Origin: Symmetrospora coprosmae
Lineage: Eukaryota > Basidiomycota > Cystobasidiomycetes > Symmetrosporaceae
DNA length: 64,000 nt
Direction of reading: 5' to 3'
Assembly: GCA_008802785.1 (NCBI GenBank)
Contig: VUYT01000019.1
Coordinates: 343,039 to 407,038, forward strand
Shown here: in pieces, positions 32,881-42,317 of the stretch
How positions within the stretch are numbered: position 1 is the stretch's first letter
Layout of the letters: each line of letters begins with the position of its first letter
Made by a program: the position numbers and the translations under genes
The notes under the pieces: generated by a model
The model's database searches: none
Told to the model about the DNA's origin: nothing
Seen by the model: the letters and a program-made list of their open reading frames with translations, nothing else

Positions 32881-34131
32881 TTAGGACGTCACTGCCCGCC
32901 AACGGAAGACACGGATGCCTCGCCGCTCAGCCTTGATCTTGATGTCTTTCAACACCTGCGCATGCCTCGGGTAGGCACGTTTCCACCCTTCCTTCATCGG
33001 CCTGAGGTCATACACCATCTCGAGCCTGCACAGCCTAGGCTGCCACAGCGCTCCCTGTAGTACCTCGCGCTCACCGCCTTGCTCAACGCCTCGACTGAGC
33101 AGCTCGAAGATCTGCTCAGCGGCGCGAAAGATGTCCGTCGTGTTCCCGGCAGAGTCAATGGTAACGCTTGGCTCGATCCAGCAATGTAGAGTCTCTCCAC
33201 GAAGGGCGGGAGGCTTTCGAGCACAGCTCCGCCGACGGCTTCGACTTCCAGTACCCTGACCTGTGTGGCTCGACGAAGACCCTCGACGAGGGGCCCGTTG
33301 ACGAGGCGCCCGTCGCACAGTCGGGATGTCTCCAATCGCAGGAGCCCGAGCTTTCGCAGCTGGCTGCCGCTGCCGCTGCCGCTACCAGTGCCTTCGTCCC
33401 CGAATCGCCGTTTTTGCTCGGCTTCCGCCGCAAGCTTGCGCTCGAGTATCATGCATGACTGAGCAGGCATTGTAGCTTACAGCTCGGCCTGCCCCCGACT
33501 GCGCGGGGCCTCGCCTTTCTTTCTGATGACTTGCTCAATGCACGAGTCGCGTTGGCAGCGGCACCCTGTGGTATTGAGGAAGGCCAGATTGGGCGCCTGC
33601 TGCAATATACCATCAACGTATTCGAAGCTTTCCGGGTCATATCGTGAACGGGAAAGCCGTAGTGACAGGCTCTCTGTGTGCATTGGCCAGTATGCGAGGT
33701 ATTCCAGCTTCGGAAAGGCGGGGCATCGTCCAGGATCTTGTACATCCGCAGCCGTAAGGAAGTGGCAGTGTCGACGGGCTGACCTCGTGCAGATCAAGAT
33801 GCTGCAGTCGAGGTACGCACTCGACTATGACTGGGAGGATGTTCTTGTCGGAGGCTTTGTGAGTCCACCTCACGAACATGTGTTGGCGCATATACCTTGA
33901 AGGAGATGAACCGCCCTTAGGAGGGTGGCGATTGATGCGCTCGAGGAGCTCATTGGGAAGTCGGAGGAGAGTGGATCGGCTCCTGTCTGCTCGGACGGTG
34001 CGGGTCTTGAGTGAGGACGAAACGACATGGCCAGGGCTGGATGGCGGCGATGGTGTCGATGGAGCATGACTAGATGGTTGGTGCTGATGGCGAGTGGATG
34101 GACGAGAGGCTGCCTGTCGCCGGTTCGACAT
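32881..34131 (-). CDS. F-box/LRR-like hypothetical protein (splicing uncertain)
   Basis: Tentative exons complement of 32881..33171, 33225..33381, 33481..33707 and 33784..34131; 340 aa. An F-box-like start (LRLPNELLERI, about residue 54) is followed by leucine-rich segments (VPRLQHLDLHE, QAPNLAFLN, LRKLGLLRLETSRL, RVRVLEVEAVG-like) and a basic C-terminal helix. That order suggests a substrate adaptor of an SCF ubiquitin ligase. The middle junctions are weak: intron 3 would be 53 nt with a GTGCTC donor, and intron 2's acceptor sits inside a GGCAGC repeat. A frameshifted or decaying gene is an alternative. An in-frame upstream ATG at 34242 is possible. Confidence 0.42.
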
Positions 34132-34758
34132 GTCTGCAGGAGAGGCTTTCGGCAGGCGGATGGGAGGGTGAGACTCCTTTTGCGTTGCAGGAAGAAGGCG
34201 GGAAGCGAGGAGCAAAGCAGCCTGCCCGCTGAAACTCCTCATTCGCCAGCCATCCTAATTTCTCCCTCTCCGCGTCGAGCGGAGAAAGCGCGCCTGAGTC
34301 GGGCTGTACGCGACTGAGCACTGCGACAGCTTCTCGGCGATGTACCTCAGAGCAGGTTCATCTATGACCAATAGCAACAGGCTCATCGTTGTCCGTCGCG
34401 CGCTTGGTCCCGACCGCGTCAGGCTGGCTATTCGGGTGGTACAGTACTCTCGCATCAGCCAGCACGGCTTAGGGCGCGTGCTCGTCAGCAGCGCAGCGGT
34501 CGGGCATCATCGAGTACGGACGGTATTGCTGACAACGGTGTCTCACATCCTGCTGGCCTGCCTGTGATTGCATTGTATCTCGGTTGGTCGAGACCGACCC
34601 TGTCGCCGCTTGTCCCCTCCCCGAGTCTGACACCGTGCCTTTTGCTCAACCCAGCACGTTCTTGCCGTGACCACACCAAGCAGCAGTGGCCAGGATGAGC
34701 GAGCAGTCTGCAGAGGTCAGTTCGCCCCTCTCCATGCAGTTATCCACTTCAGTGCAGA
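34132..34758. promoter_or_regulatory. Divergent region, F-box-like / GPC1
   Basis: 627 nt between opposed starts. An ATG at 34695 followed by six codons and a GTCAGT donor could be an alternative first exon of GPC1. Confidence 0.4.
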
Positions 34759-37010
34759 ATGAGCGAATCTAACCACATGCTCCGTTTCACCTGCATCTCG
34801 TCACCGACACTATCACCGACGTCACCTGCGCTGGGTCCCGCCTGTGACGAGCAGCAACAGCAGCAGCAGCCTAGCCGGCAGGACAGCGGGGATGCTGCAT
34901 CGCCTATGGATATCTCCCGCAACCCTTCCTACCTCTCTCTCGATTCAGCCTCCATGTCCCGCTCCCCCTCGGCCGGGTCGTCGCTTTCGTCCTCACCGAC
35001 GGGACGACCGGGGCTGTCACGCGCGAACAGCATCAACTTCAGCGGGGCAGAGACATCCGACGACAGCTTCACGGGACTGACGCTCCTGGACGCCCTCGTC
35101 GTCATCGACTCGCACCTCGACCTCGCGAGCCGCAACCTCAGGCGCAAGACGACAGAGTGGAAGTCACGCGCAGAGTCGACAGCCATCCAGGTCAAACGAC
35201 AGGCGGAGGAGGTTCTCAACCAGCAGCGACGAAGGAGGAGGCGCTTGGCCAGAAGCGCTGGAGCGGGAGACGAGGGTTCTGCCTCGGCGCGCAGCTCGGC
35301 AGTCCGGCGAGGCGATGGTCGAGACAGGAAGATCAGCGGGACAGGCTCGCTCTCCGATGAGGAGCGTATCGATCTGGATCGCGAGCTCCTCAAGTTCAGG
35401 GAGAAGGTGACAAGCGTGTGATGCCGAGGATATTGGCAGTGCAGAATTGCTGGACTGACCCTTGCTCCGTCTCTAGGTCCAGACGCGAGTCCGCGCCGTC
35501 CGGGCAAAGTGGAGCGATCAGCGCGTCGTCTCGCTGCGCGACAAGCTCTCCTTCTTCTTCGGGGTCGAGCTCGTCCTGTTCTCTGCCCTCCTCGTCGGAT
35601 TCAAGCCGGAATGGGTGTAAGCTGGAGCGATCACCCAATGTCAACGAAGCCAAGCTGACATTGGCGCTGCGCCACCGCAGACCTGGGGTTTACACAGCTC
35701 TATCGGCGTACCTCTTTCCCATAAGGATCTACGAGTACCGGAAGAAACACTACTCGCTCTTCCTCGCTGATCTGTGCTGTGAGTACGGAGTGCCGGCACT
35801 TGTTCAGGTCTCGCACTGCCTAATTCAACATCACTGTCTCGCATTCTACAGACATCGTCAACATAATGTGTCTGGCCTACATCTGGATCTGGCCCTCGTC
35901 GACCGTGCTTTACGTCGCGTGCTACTGCCTCTCGCACGGCCCGCTCTGCACGGCCATCGCGACCTGGCGCAACTCGCTCGTCTTCCACAGCGTCGACAAG
36001 GTCACCTCCCTCTTCATTCATATCTATCCACCATTCGTCTTTACGGTGCTTAGGCACCTCTACCCGAACGTCGAAGCGAAATATCCGGCTCTTGCACAAC
36101 TGCCCACGCTAAATGTCTGGCGGAGTCTCGTCTTTTCGAGCGTTTTCTGTGAGTCTTCCGCCTCAGTGTACGCTCAGGGAGAGTCACTGACGAGAACATA
36201 TTGCATTCGCCCCTGATAGACCTCGTGTGGCAGGTCTGCTACTACTACGGCATCCTCGTCGCCCGCCGCGAGAAGATCGAAAAGGAGGGTCGCATGACGT
36301 CCTTCACGTACATGCTCAACAACAAACGCTCTTTCATCGGAAAGACGCTCGCCAAGATACCGCCGGCTCGCCGCGAAATGTCCTTTATGGCAGGGCAGTT
36401 TGTCTATACAATTGTGACCATGTCGCCGTCAGCCATCTGGCTGTACGACCACAAGGTGCTCAACGTAATGTGGCTCGTGATCTTCTTCAGGTACGCGTCT
36501 CTATGGCTTGTTTCTGGGTCCTTCTGCTGACTCATGTCTCGTCTATCTGGTTCGGTGGACAGCGTATCGGTCTGGAACGGTGCATCCTTCTATTTCAAAG
36601 TCATGGGCAACAGCAAGGAGGTTGCTGCACTGCGCAAGGAGCTCGAAGACCTGCAGAAGGAGGTTGAGGGCCGCAAGACACCCGCGAGCGTTGCGTCCGT
36701 CCCATCGGGCGATGCGCCTGGAGACATCTCGATCGGTGATAGCGCCGTCGCCTCGCCAATGCTCGGTGCCTCTGGCTCCGGACCCGCAGGAGCAAGCCCG
36801 CACCTAGCGGAGAAGGATGGTCTGCACGATCAGGTCGACGCGGCAACGGACAAGCTGGTCGCACTCGACGAGGAGAAGGGCAAGAAATCCGCGACATCCC
36901 CTCTTAGCGCAGACAGCAGCATCCCGGACCTGCGCCTCGACGACCAGGAGACGGGAGATGCAGAGTCTGACGGCAGCGGCGTGCTGGTGCCTGCGCCCAA
37001 ATCGCTCTAG
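34759..37010 (+). CDS. GPC1: Glycerophosphocholine acyltransferase Gpc1 (DUF2838)
   Basis: Exons 34759..35406, 35477..35616, 35681..35778, 35852..36148, 36220..36490 and 36563..37010; 633 aa. About 115 Ser-rich residues precede a helical basic segment, then a multispan membrane domain: LSFFFGVELVLFSALLVGF, YRKKHYSLFLADLCYIVNI, AYIWIWPSS, FIHIYPPFVF, YYYGILVARREKI, FMAGQFVYTIVTM and ASFYFKVMG. This is the DUF2838 fold of yeast Gpc1 (YGR149W), which transfers an acyl group from acyl-CoA to glycerophosphocholine to make lysophosphatidylcholine for phosphatidylcholine remodelling. The acidic Ser-rich C-tail looks disordered. The exact start is uncertain. Confidence 0.88.
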
Positions 37011-37429
37011 GTCTTACAGACGATGGGCTCGTTTCTCCCTTATCTTTACCACTTGCGTTATTGCGGTAGTCCTGTAGCTATAGTCATATCCGTGGTCATG
37101 CACCTTCCTCACGTCCCTGTTCCTGCACCTCCCGGTCCAGCCTCTTCGCTTCTCCGGACACGAACACAAACGTTCCCGTTGTGAGCTCTGGCGCGCACAC
37201 AGCTCTAGCGTTCCCCTGTGCGGTACTTTGTTGGCGGGGTGCGGTTTATCCGTCGCTTTCCTCCCCACTGCCTCCCACATGAAGATCCGATGGGGTTCCG
37301 TGTGATTGCAGGCGATAGAGACGCGCAGGTAGCCTTGACGCGCAGACAGCTGTTGTGCCCGCCATCGTGTTGTCTCGGCCCGTGACGGAGGGATTGCAGA
37401 AGAGCTGCGGGGTGGTTTCGAAAGCTCCA
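37011..37429. other. Convergent 3' flanks, GPC1 / DAD4
   Basis: 419 nt between the two stop codons. Minus-strand frames open here are not conserved in pattern. Confidence 0.35.
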
Positions 37430-37829
37430 TCATTGCGGCTGCTGCAGTGTCCCCTGCGCCTCAAGGTTGAATCGCACGTTGCGCATGTAGTTGGTCCACA
37501 TCTCTGTAACTAGGGCTGTCTGCTCGTTGTGCGCGTTGACTTCCTGTTGCGCGCCGACCGCTGGGTCAGCCATTATGGGGGGCGAAAGCGACGTGCCAGG
37601 CACTACAGACCGACCCCTAGCGACTTTGTAAGCTCGAGTACTGCCTCATTGAGCTTGTCCTGCTCACATTCGGTGCAAGTGTCAGACAAGGCGTGTTGCG
37701 CGACGAGTTCGACGCGGTTGATGAGACAGGCAAACGCACGACATTGCCGCAGATCCGCTGCAGGATGAGCGACTGTTGCTCCTCGAATGGGTTCTGGAGC
37801 TGACCAGCAGGGTGATGCGGTGGTGCCAT
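37430..37829 (-). CDS. DAD4: DASH/Dam1 complex subunit Dad4
   Basis: Three short exons, complement of 37430..37543, 37615..37659 and 37740..37829, all phase 0; 82 aa. The spliced product has NPFEEQQSLILQRICGNV, then DKLNEAVLELTKSLGEVN and a C-terminal block ending VRFNLEAQ. It lines up end to end with yeast Dad4 (72 aa; NP.EQ.....L.RI.GNV..LNE....LN.EL..IN and .VQFNLEA). Dad4 is one of the ten small subunits of the DASH ring that couples kinetochores to microtubules. The middle exon is only 45 nt and the second donor is GTCGGT, so gene finders could easily miss it. The match spans the whole length, so I am confident despite its size. Confidence 0.85.
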
Positions 37830-38174
37830 GGTACCGATAAGCGGATCCCGGACCCAAGGATGCGATGTGAGCGAGACGTTGTCGAGCGAGCTCCCTCGGA
37901 CCGTCTCGTGCAGCCCGATCGGGCTCGGGCCGGGTCGTCTGGCAGTCCACCGAATGAAGGAGGAGGCGGCAGCGGGCAAAGAAGCGTTGAGGGCGCGTCT
38001 GCTCTGTACTGCCCAGCAACTCGACCTCCTCATAGCAGTTCATACTCTTAGACGTCACTCAGCGCTCTACTCACCTCCGCTTCAGCGAGCAGCCGCCCTT
38101 CTCCGCTGCAGCTCTGCGCGCACGTGAACCACCTGCTGCCCTTGCAAACACGCAGGCCACACCGCACACAGAGC
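37830..38174. promoter_or_regulatory. Divergent region, DAD4 / GH26-like copy A
   Basis: 345 nt between opposed starts; no ORF of merit. Confidence 0.4.
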
Positions 38175-39950
38175 ATGCTCTCCTCGCTTCTACGGCATCT
38201 TGCGCTCGTAACAGTCTCCGTCTCCGTCTCCGTCTCCGTCTCTGCATCTCCCCTCGCATCTCCGTGGCCACAGCTCGCCGGGCGTCAGATTATCGAGACA
38301 AACCTAACGACCGTCGATGACAGCAGTTTCGTCAACGCTACAGGCCGCCTTCAGCGGAACTGCGCTTACTGGGCGTGGTATCCAGATGACGGCCTTGTTC
38401 AAGTAAGTGCGTCGAAACCTCAGATCGACACACTCGCTAGACCGAGTTTGATCTGACGGTCCGTGCCATCCTGCCCGCCAACCCATACAGTTCGGCTCAC
38501 AAGGTACTGCGCAAACTCTCCAGGAGCTGAACGCTGCAACACAGCTTCCTGCGATTGCGGTCGGCGCGTACGCCAATATCGAAGCGCGGCGGTACGTTCC
38601 CGAAGATCCTACGACCCACTTCAATGGTTCCGAATTCCTCCCTTACCTGCAACAAGCAATAGAGGGCGATGCCATCTTCGTTGCATCGGTGCTAGTGCGT
38701 GATCGTTCCCATGATCTCATGCATCGCCCGATTCTAATGTGCACTGCGGCACTTTGTGCGTGGCGCAGCCCGTTCACGGCTACAATGGCTTTATGCGCAA
38801 CGATACAGCCCAGCTTGAAGCCACAATCAACGTTCTGCGTACCTTTGTCGACGCCGGAGTCGACGTCTGGCTGAGATTTGCGGTAAGTGTAGCTCAGCCC
38901 GCCTGTGGCAGAGGAGTCGCTCACACCGATGCGCGATCCTTCCAGCACGAGTTCAACTGGTATACACGTCGAGGTGCACTGCCACCTGCCGTTGCATTAA
39001 GCAGCTTAGCTTAGCTTGCTGACGCATCTGCACAGGCTCGGACGATTTGGATCCGGCCGGTCGGGGCCAGTACTACGCGGGCGGGTCTGCAGAGTTCGTC
39101 GAAGCATACAAGACGATGGTTGACATGGTCCGGGCAGCACTGCCTTCCATTAAGCACATGTGGTGTCCAAATGTGTGTGCCGCCTGGCACTTGGATGTGG
39201 TTAGGTAGCTACGGCTGATTCTTTTCCAGGTCGGCGGGATGGATGAAATTGCACCATACTGGCCGGGCTCGGAATACGTCGACATGTAAGCGCGTTCCCT
39301 TACAATGTCCTCATAATGGAGCCTGTAGCTGACGGAGACCCTTGCGGCGATCCTCAGCGTCGGACTGGATTACTACGTCGAATCAACTGCGCCAGATTGG
39401 CGGTACGATACGCTCGAGCCGCTCGTCCGACAGACCCACGACGAGTTCGCACTGCCGTACGGCAAGCCTTTCTGGTGGGTCCTGACCTCAAGAACACATC
39501 GCTGTCTATTCGATGCTGAAATGGCTCATTTCGCTTTGGCTTCGCTCGTTTCTGCTCTTATTAGGCTGGTAGGTTCCATTACATCTCATGCATCTGCTGC
39601 TATGTCATCAAGAGTCTGACCGAGACGCATCTTGTGCCTGTCGTTTCCGGGTAATAGGGCGAAACTGGCACGCGAACCAACTCCACAGTGGACAATCTCC
39701 GCTTCGTTGCCAGCATAACCAGGTCGGAAACGTGTGCCTCCATGCCCAACTATCAAGGAGCCTTCTGGTTCAACTACATCAAGGGTAATATCGACCACAA
39801 TGTAGCCGTACCCGGGGGTTCGGACATCACCACGCGCTTTGTCGAGGTACGCTCTCAGTCTCGCTTGATTCGCGTACGCATCGAGCTCCGCTTACACCCA
39901 TTGCGCATCGGGCGACTCTGCAGCTCATGTCTGACGGTGAGACAGTCTAA
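38175..39950 (+). CDS. Secreted GH26-like glycoside hydrolase, copy A
   Basis: Ten exons: 38175..38402, 38491..38694, 38769..38882, 38946..38973, 39036..39172, 39230..39285, 39358..39474, 39565..39568, 39658..39846, 39924..39950; 367 aa. A signal peptide ends near SASPLA. A TIM-barrel-like hydrolase follows: NCAYWAWYPDDG, VAVGAYANIEA, FVASVLPVHGYNG, VWLRFAHEFNWY (acid/base Glu about 184), IKHMWCPN, YVDIVGLDYYVES and PFWLGETGTRT (candidate nucleophile Glu about 298). The spacing of ~114 residues fits GH26-type retaining mannanases and glucanases. The Leu codon before GETG comes from a 4-nt exon. The substrate is inferred to be a plant or fungal beta-glycan. Confidence 0.8.
38214..38243 (+). 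repeat. TCTCCG hexamer microsatellite in signal peptide
   Basis: About five near-perfect hexamers encoding alternating Val-Ser in the hydrophobic core of copy A's signal peptide. Copy B lacks it. Confidence 0.8.
39565..39568 (+). other. 4-nt microexon, GH26-like copy A
   Basis: Bases GCTG between a TTAG acceptor and a GTAGGT donor. It completes Trp and adds Leu, giving PFW-L-GETG. Without it the frame breaks at the catalytic motif. Flanking introns are 90 and 89 nt. Confidence 0.75.
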
Positions 39951-40452
39951 AGCGACCACAAAGCTATGGACACTGAGCGTCAAGCCGCATCTAGGCTATA
40001 GAGATGTCGAGTATACCCTAAGTGAATCGTGCAGTGGGCGCAGAGAAATGGGTTGTAGAACGGCAAGCTATATTTGTGGGCATGTATGAATCGCTGGACT
40101 GTCCCTTATTGACAGAGCACTTTAGGCATAGCACAATGTCTATGGAGCACATCAACGGACCGTCTGTATTCCGCGTACTGGCTTTAGCCTTGCTGGCGAG
40201 ACTCATCATGATCAGCTTCCGTCCGCAGCGCTGGGCAGTGGCAAAAGTTCTGGGCCAGAAAGCGCAATGCCGCCAGACTCTGCAGCTATCGATGTCCCTT
40301 GAGCCCGCCAATTCTATCGAGGATAGTGTCGTTGTCAGCACTCTGCTCCAGCTGCAGGCAGACTTTCCAGGTCTAGATACGACTCGACTCGAGCTCCACT
40401 TCCGCGCAGCAGCGCACGTGAATCGGGCGTGCACATCTAGCCGCGAAAGCAG
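39951..40452. promoter_or_regulatory. Spacer between GH26-like copies
   Basis: 502 nt holding the copy A 3' end and the copy B promoter. Frames open on both strands have no recognisable product. Confidence 0.4.
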
Positions 40453-42152
40453 ATGCGTCCGCTGCGTGTCGGCATGCGATTCTCCTCCCTGACGCCTTTC
40501 GTCCTCGCTCTCGTCATCGCATCCGTCTCTGCATCTCCGCTCGCGCTTTTCTACCGCGGGCTACTCGAGCGCCAGACAGTTGGATCGGGCTCCGCGGGCC
40601 TCGTGGACGAAAGAAGCTTCGTCACTTCAGCGGGCCGGCTCAAGCGAAACTGTGCATTTTGGGCATGGTATCCCGATGATGGCCTTATTCAGGTATACGA
40701 CGATCTATTCAGGAGGAATCAGCCGTTCGAAGGGCGCTAACGCGGCGATGGGTCATCCCCTCAGTATGGCTCACAAGGTACGGTCCAGACCTTACAAGGA
40801 CTCAACGCTGCGACAGGCTTGCCTGCGGTTGCAGTCGGAGCGTACGCGAACGTCGAGGCGCGGACGTATATTCCTGAAGACCCCACAACCCATTTCGATG
40901 GAGCCGACTTTCTACCCTTCCTACAGCAAGCAATAGACGGTCAAGCCATTTTCGTCGCATCTATACTCGTACGAGGCTATCTGGGTTGTCTCTGCATGTG
41001 GGCTGAGCTGATCCCGCTCCTTCTGCCGTGCGCAATCCTGGTTAGCCCGTTCATGGATACGGTGGCTTCCAACCTAACGACACAAGGCAAATCGAAGCAA
41101 CGATCAACGTGCTGCGTAAGTTTGTCAATGCCGGCGTGGAGGTCTGGCTGCGTTTCGGAGTGAGTCTTCCATACGTCAAGGGAGCTGAGGCAGTTCGCCT
41201 TTGCTGAATCCCTCGGTCCCGCAGCACGAAGCCAATTGGTACACACAGAGAGGCTCAGACTATACGGATCCGGCTGGCGGTCAGTACTATGCGGGCGGGC
41301 CTGCAGACTTCGTCGTGGCCTATCAGACAATCGTCACTGTAGTCCGAGCTGCGCTGCCCACTGTCAAGCACATGTGGAGTCCCAATGTGAGGGTGTGACG
41401 TCCCTCAGCCGCTCGGCTACCGGTATTCAAGCTGAGCATATCCTTGCAGATTGGCGGCATCGACGAATTGTTGGCGTTTTGGCCGGGGCCTGAATATGTG
41501 GACATGTCAGTCTTGGCGCACACGCGAAATTGACGATTTTTACTGATCAAGGTCAATCCACGGCGGACATCTCAGCGTCGCGCTCGATTTCTACGTAGAG
41601 TATCAAGCTCCCGACTGGCGGTATGCAAATCTCGAGGGCCTCATTGTGCAGACTCACGACATCTTTGCTCTCCAGTTCGGAAAACCGTTCTGGTAAGATG
41701 GCTCGCACTCCTGTTGCTCGGAGCGACAGCTCGTGCTGAAACGTATCTCCCCTTTCCGCTACTGGCGATTCCATCTTCGACAAGGCTCGTAAGCGTTTGT
41801 GTCCTTGCGACAGGGTGCAACCTGGATACATGGCTAATGTACACTGGGAGCATACAGGGCGAGACAGGCACCCGTACTAGCTCGAGCGACCTTAACCTCC
41901 GTTTCGTTGATACTGTCACGAGCGTAGCGACATGCGCTTCGATGCCAAACTACCAGGGTGCATTCTGGTTCAACTACATCAAGGGCAACATCGATCACAA
42001 TGTAGTCGTTCCAGGAGGTTCGGACGTGACGACGCGTTTTGTGCAGGTGAGGCATTACGTCTGACCTAGGATATCTGGACCATGCGGATATCCGTTGACA
42101 CTGGTGAGTGCTACCGGATATCCAGCTCATGTCGACCAGCGGAACACTGTAG
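40453..42152 (+). CDS. Secreted GH26-like glycoside hydrolase, copy B
   Basis: Nine exons: 40453..40692, 40765..40968, 41046..41159, 41225..41386, 41450..41505, 41576..41692, 41785..41788, 41858..42046, 42126..42152; 370 aa. Signal peptide with a hydrophobic core LTPFVLALVIASV. The domain is the same as copy A: NCAFWAWYPDDG, VAVGAYANVEA, VWLRFGHEANWY (acid/base Glu about 188), VKHMWSPN, YVDIVALDFYVEY, PFWLGETGTRT (Glu about 301). Exons 2, 3, 5, 6, the 4-nt exon, the 189-nt exon and the 27-nt last exon have the same lengths as in copy A. Copy B lacks the intron that copy A has after TRRG. An in-frame start at 40474 is possible. Both copies keep both catalytic Glu and appear functional. Confidence 0.8.
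41785..41788 (+). other. 4-nt microexon, GH26-like copy B
   Basis: Bases GCTC between an ACAAG acceptor and a GTAAGC donor, at the same place as in copy A, again encoding the Leu before GETG. Flanking introns are 92 and 69 nt. Confidence 0.75.
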
Positions 42153-42317
42153 AGGAGCATAAGGTCATGGACAATTGAGACAAGCGCAAGACGATCGCAG
42201 GGACCTCGCATGAAGCAGGGACCATGGCATGGAGCATGGATGGAACAGGCTGGCCATCTGAGCGTTCGTGTATGCATCTGTACTAGTCGTTGTGTTATAC
42301 ACGGATAGTCTTCCCGA

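Noticed and set aside
37603-38058. 151-codon minus-strand ORF upstream of and overlapping DAD4
   Set aside because: It reads through both DAD4 introns, and only its end coincides with the 15-codon middle exon of DAD4. The spliced DAD4 model explains the conserved sequence.
40018-40492. Overlapping ORFs on both strands between the GH26-like copies
   Set aside because: No motif, no splice support, and they cover the expected promoter of copy B.
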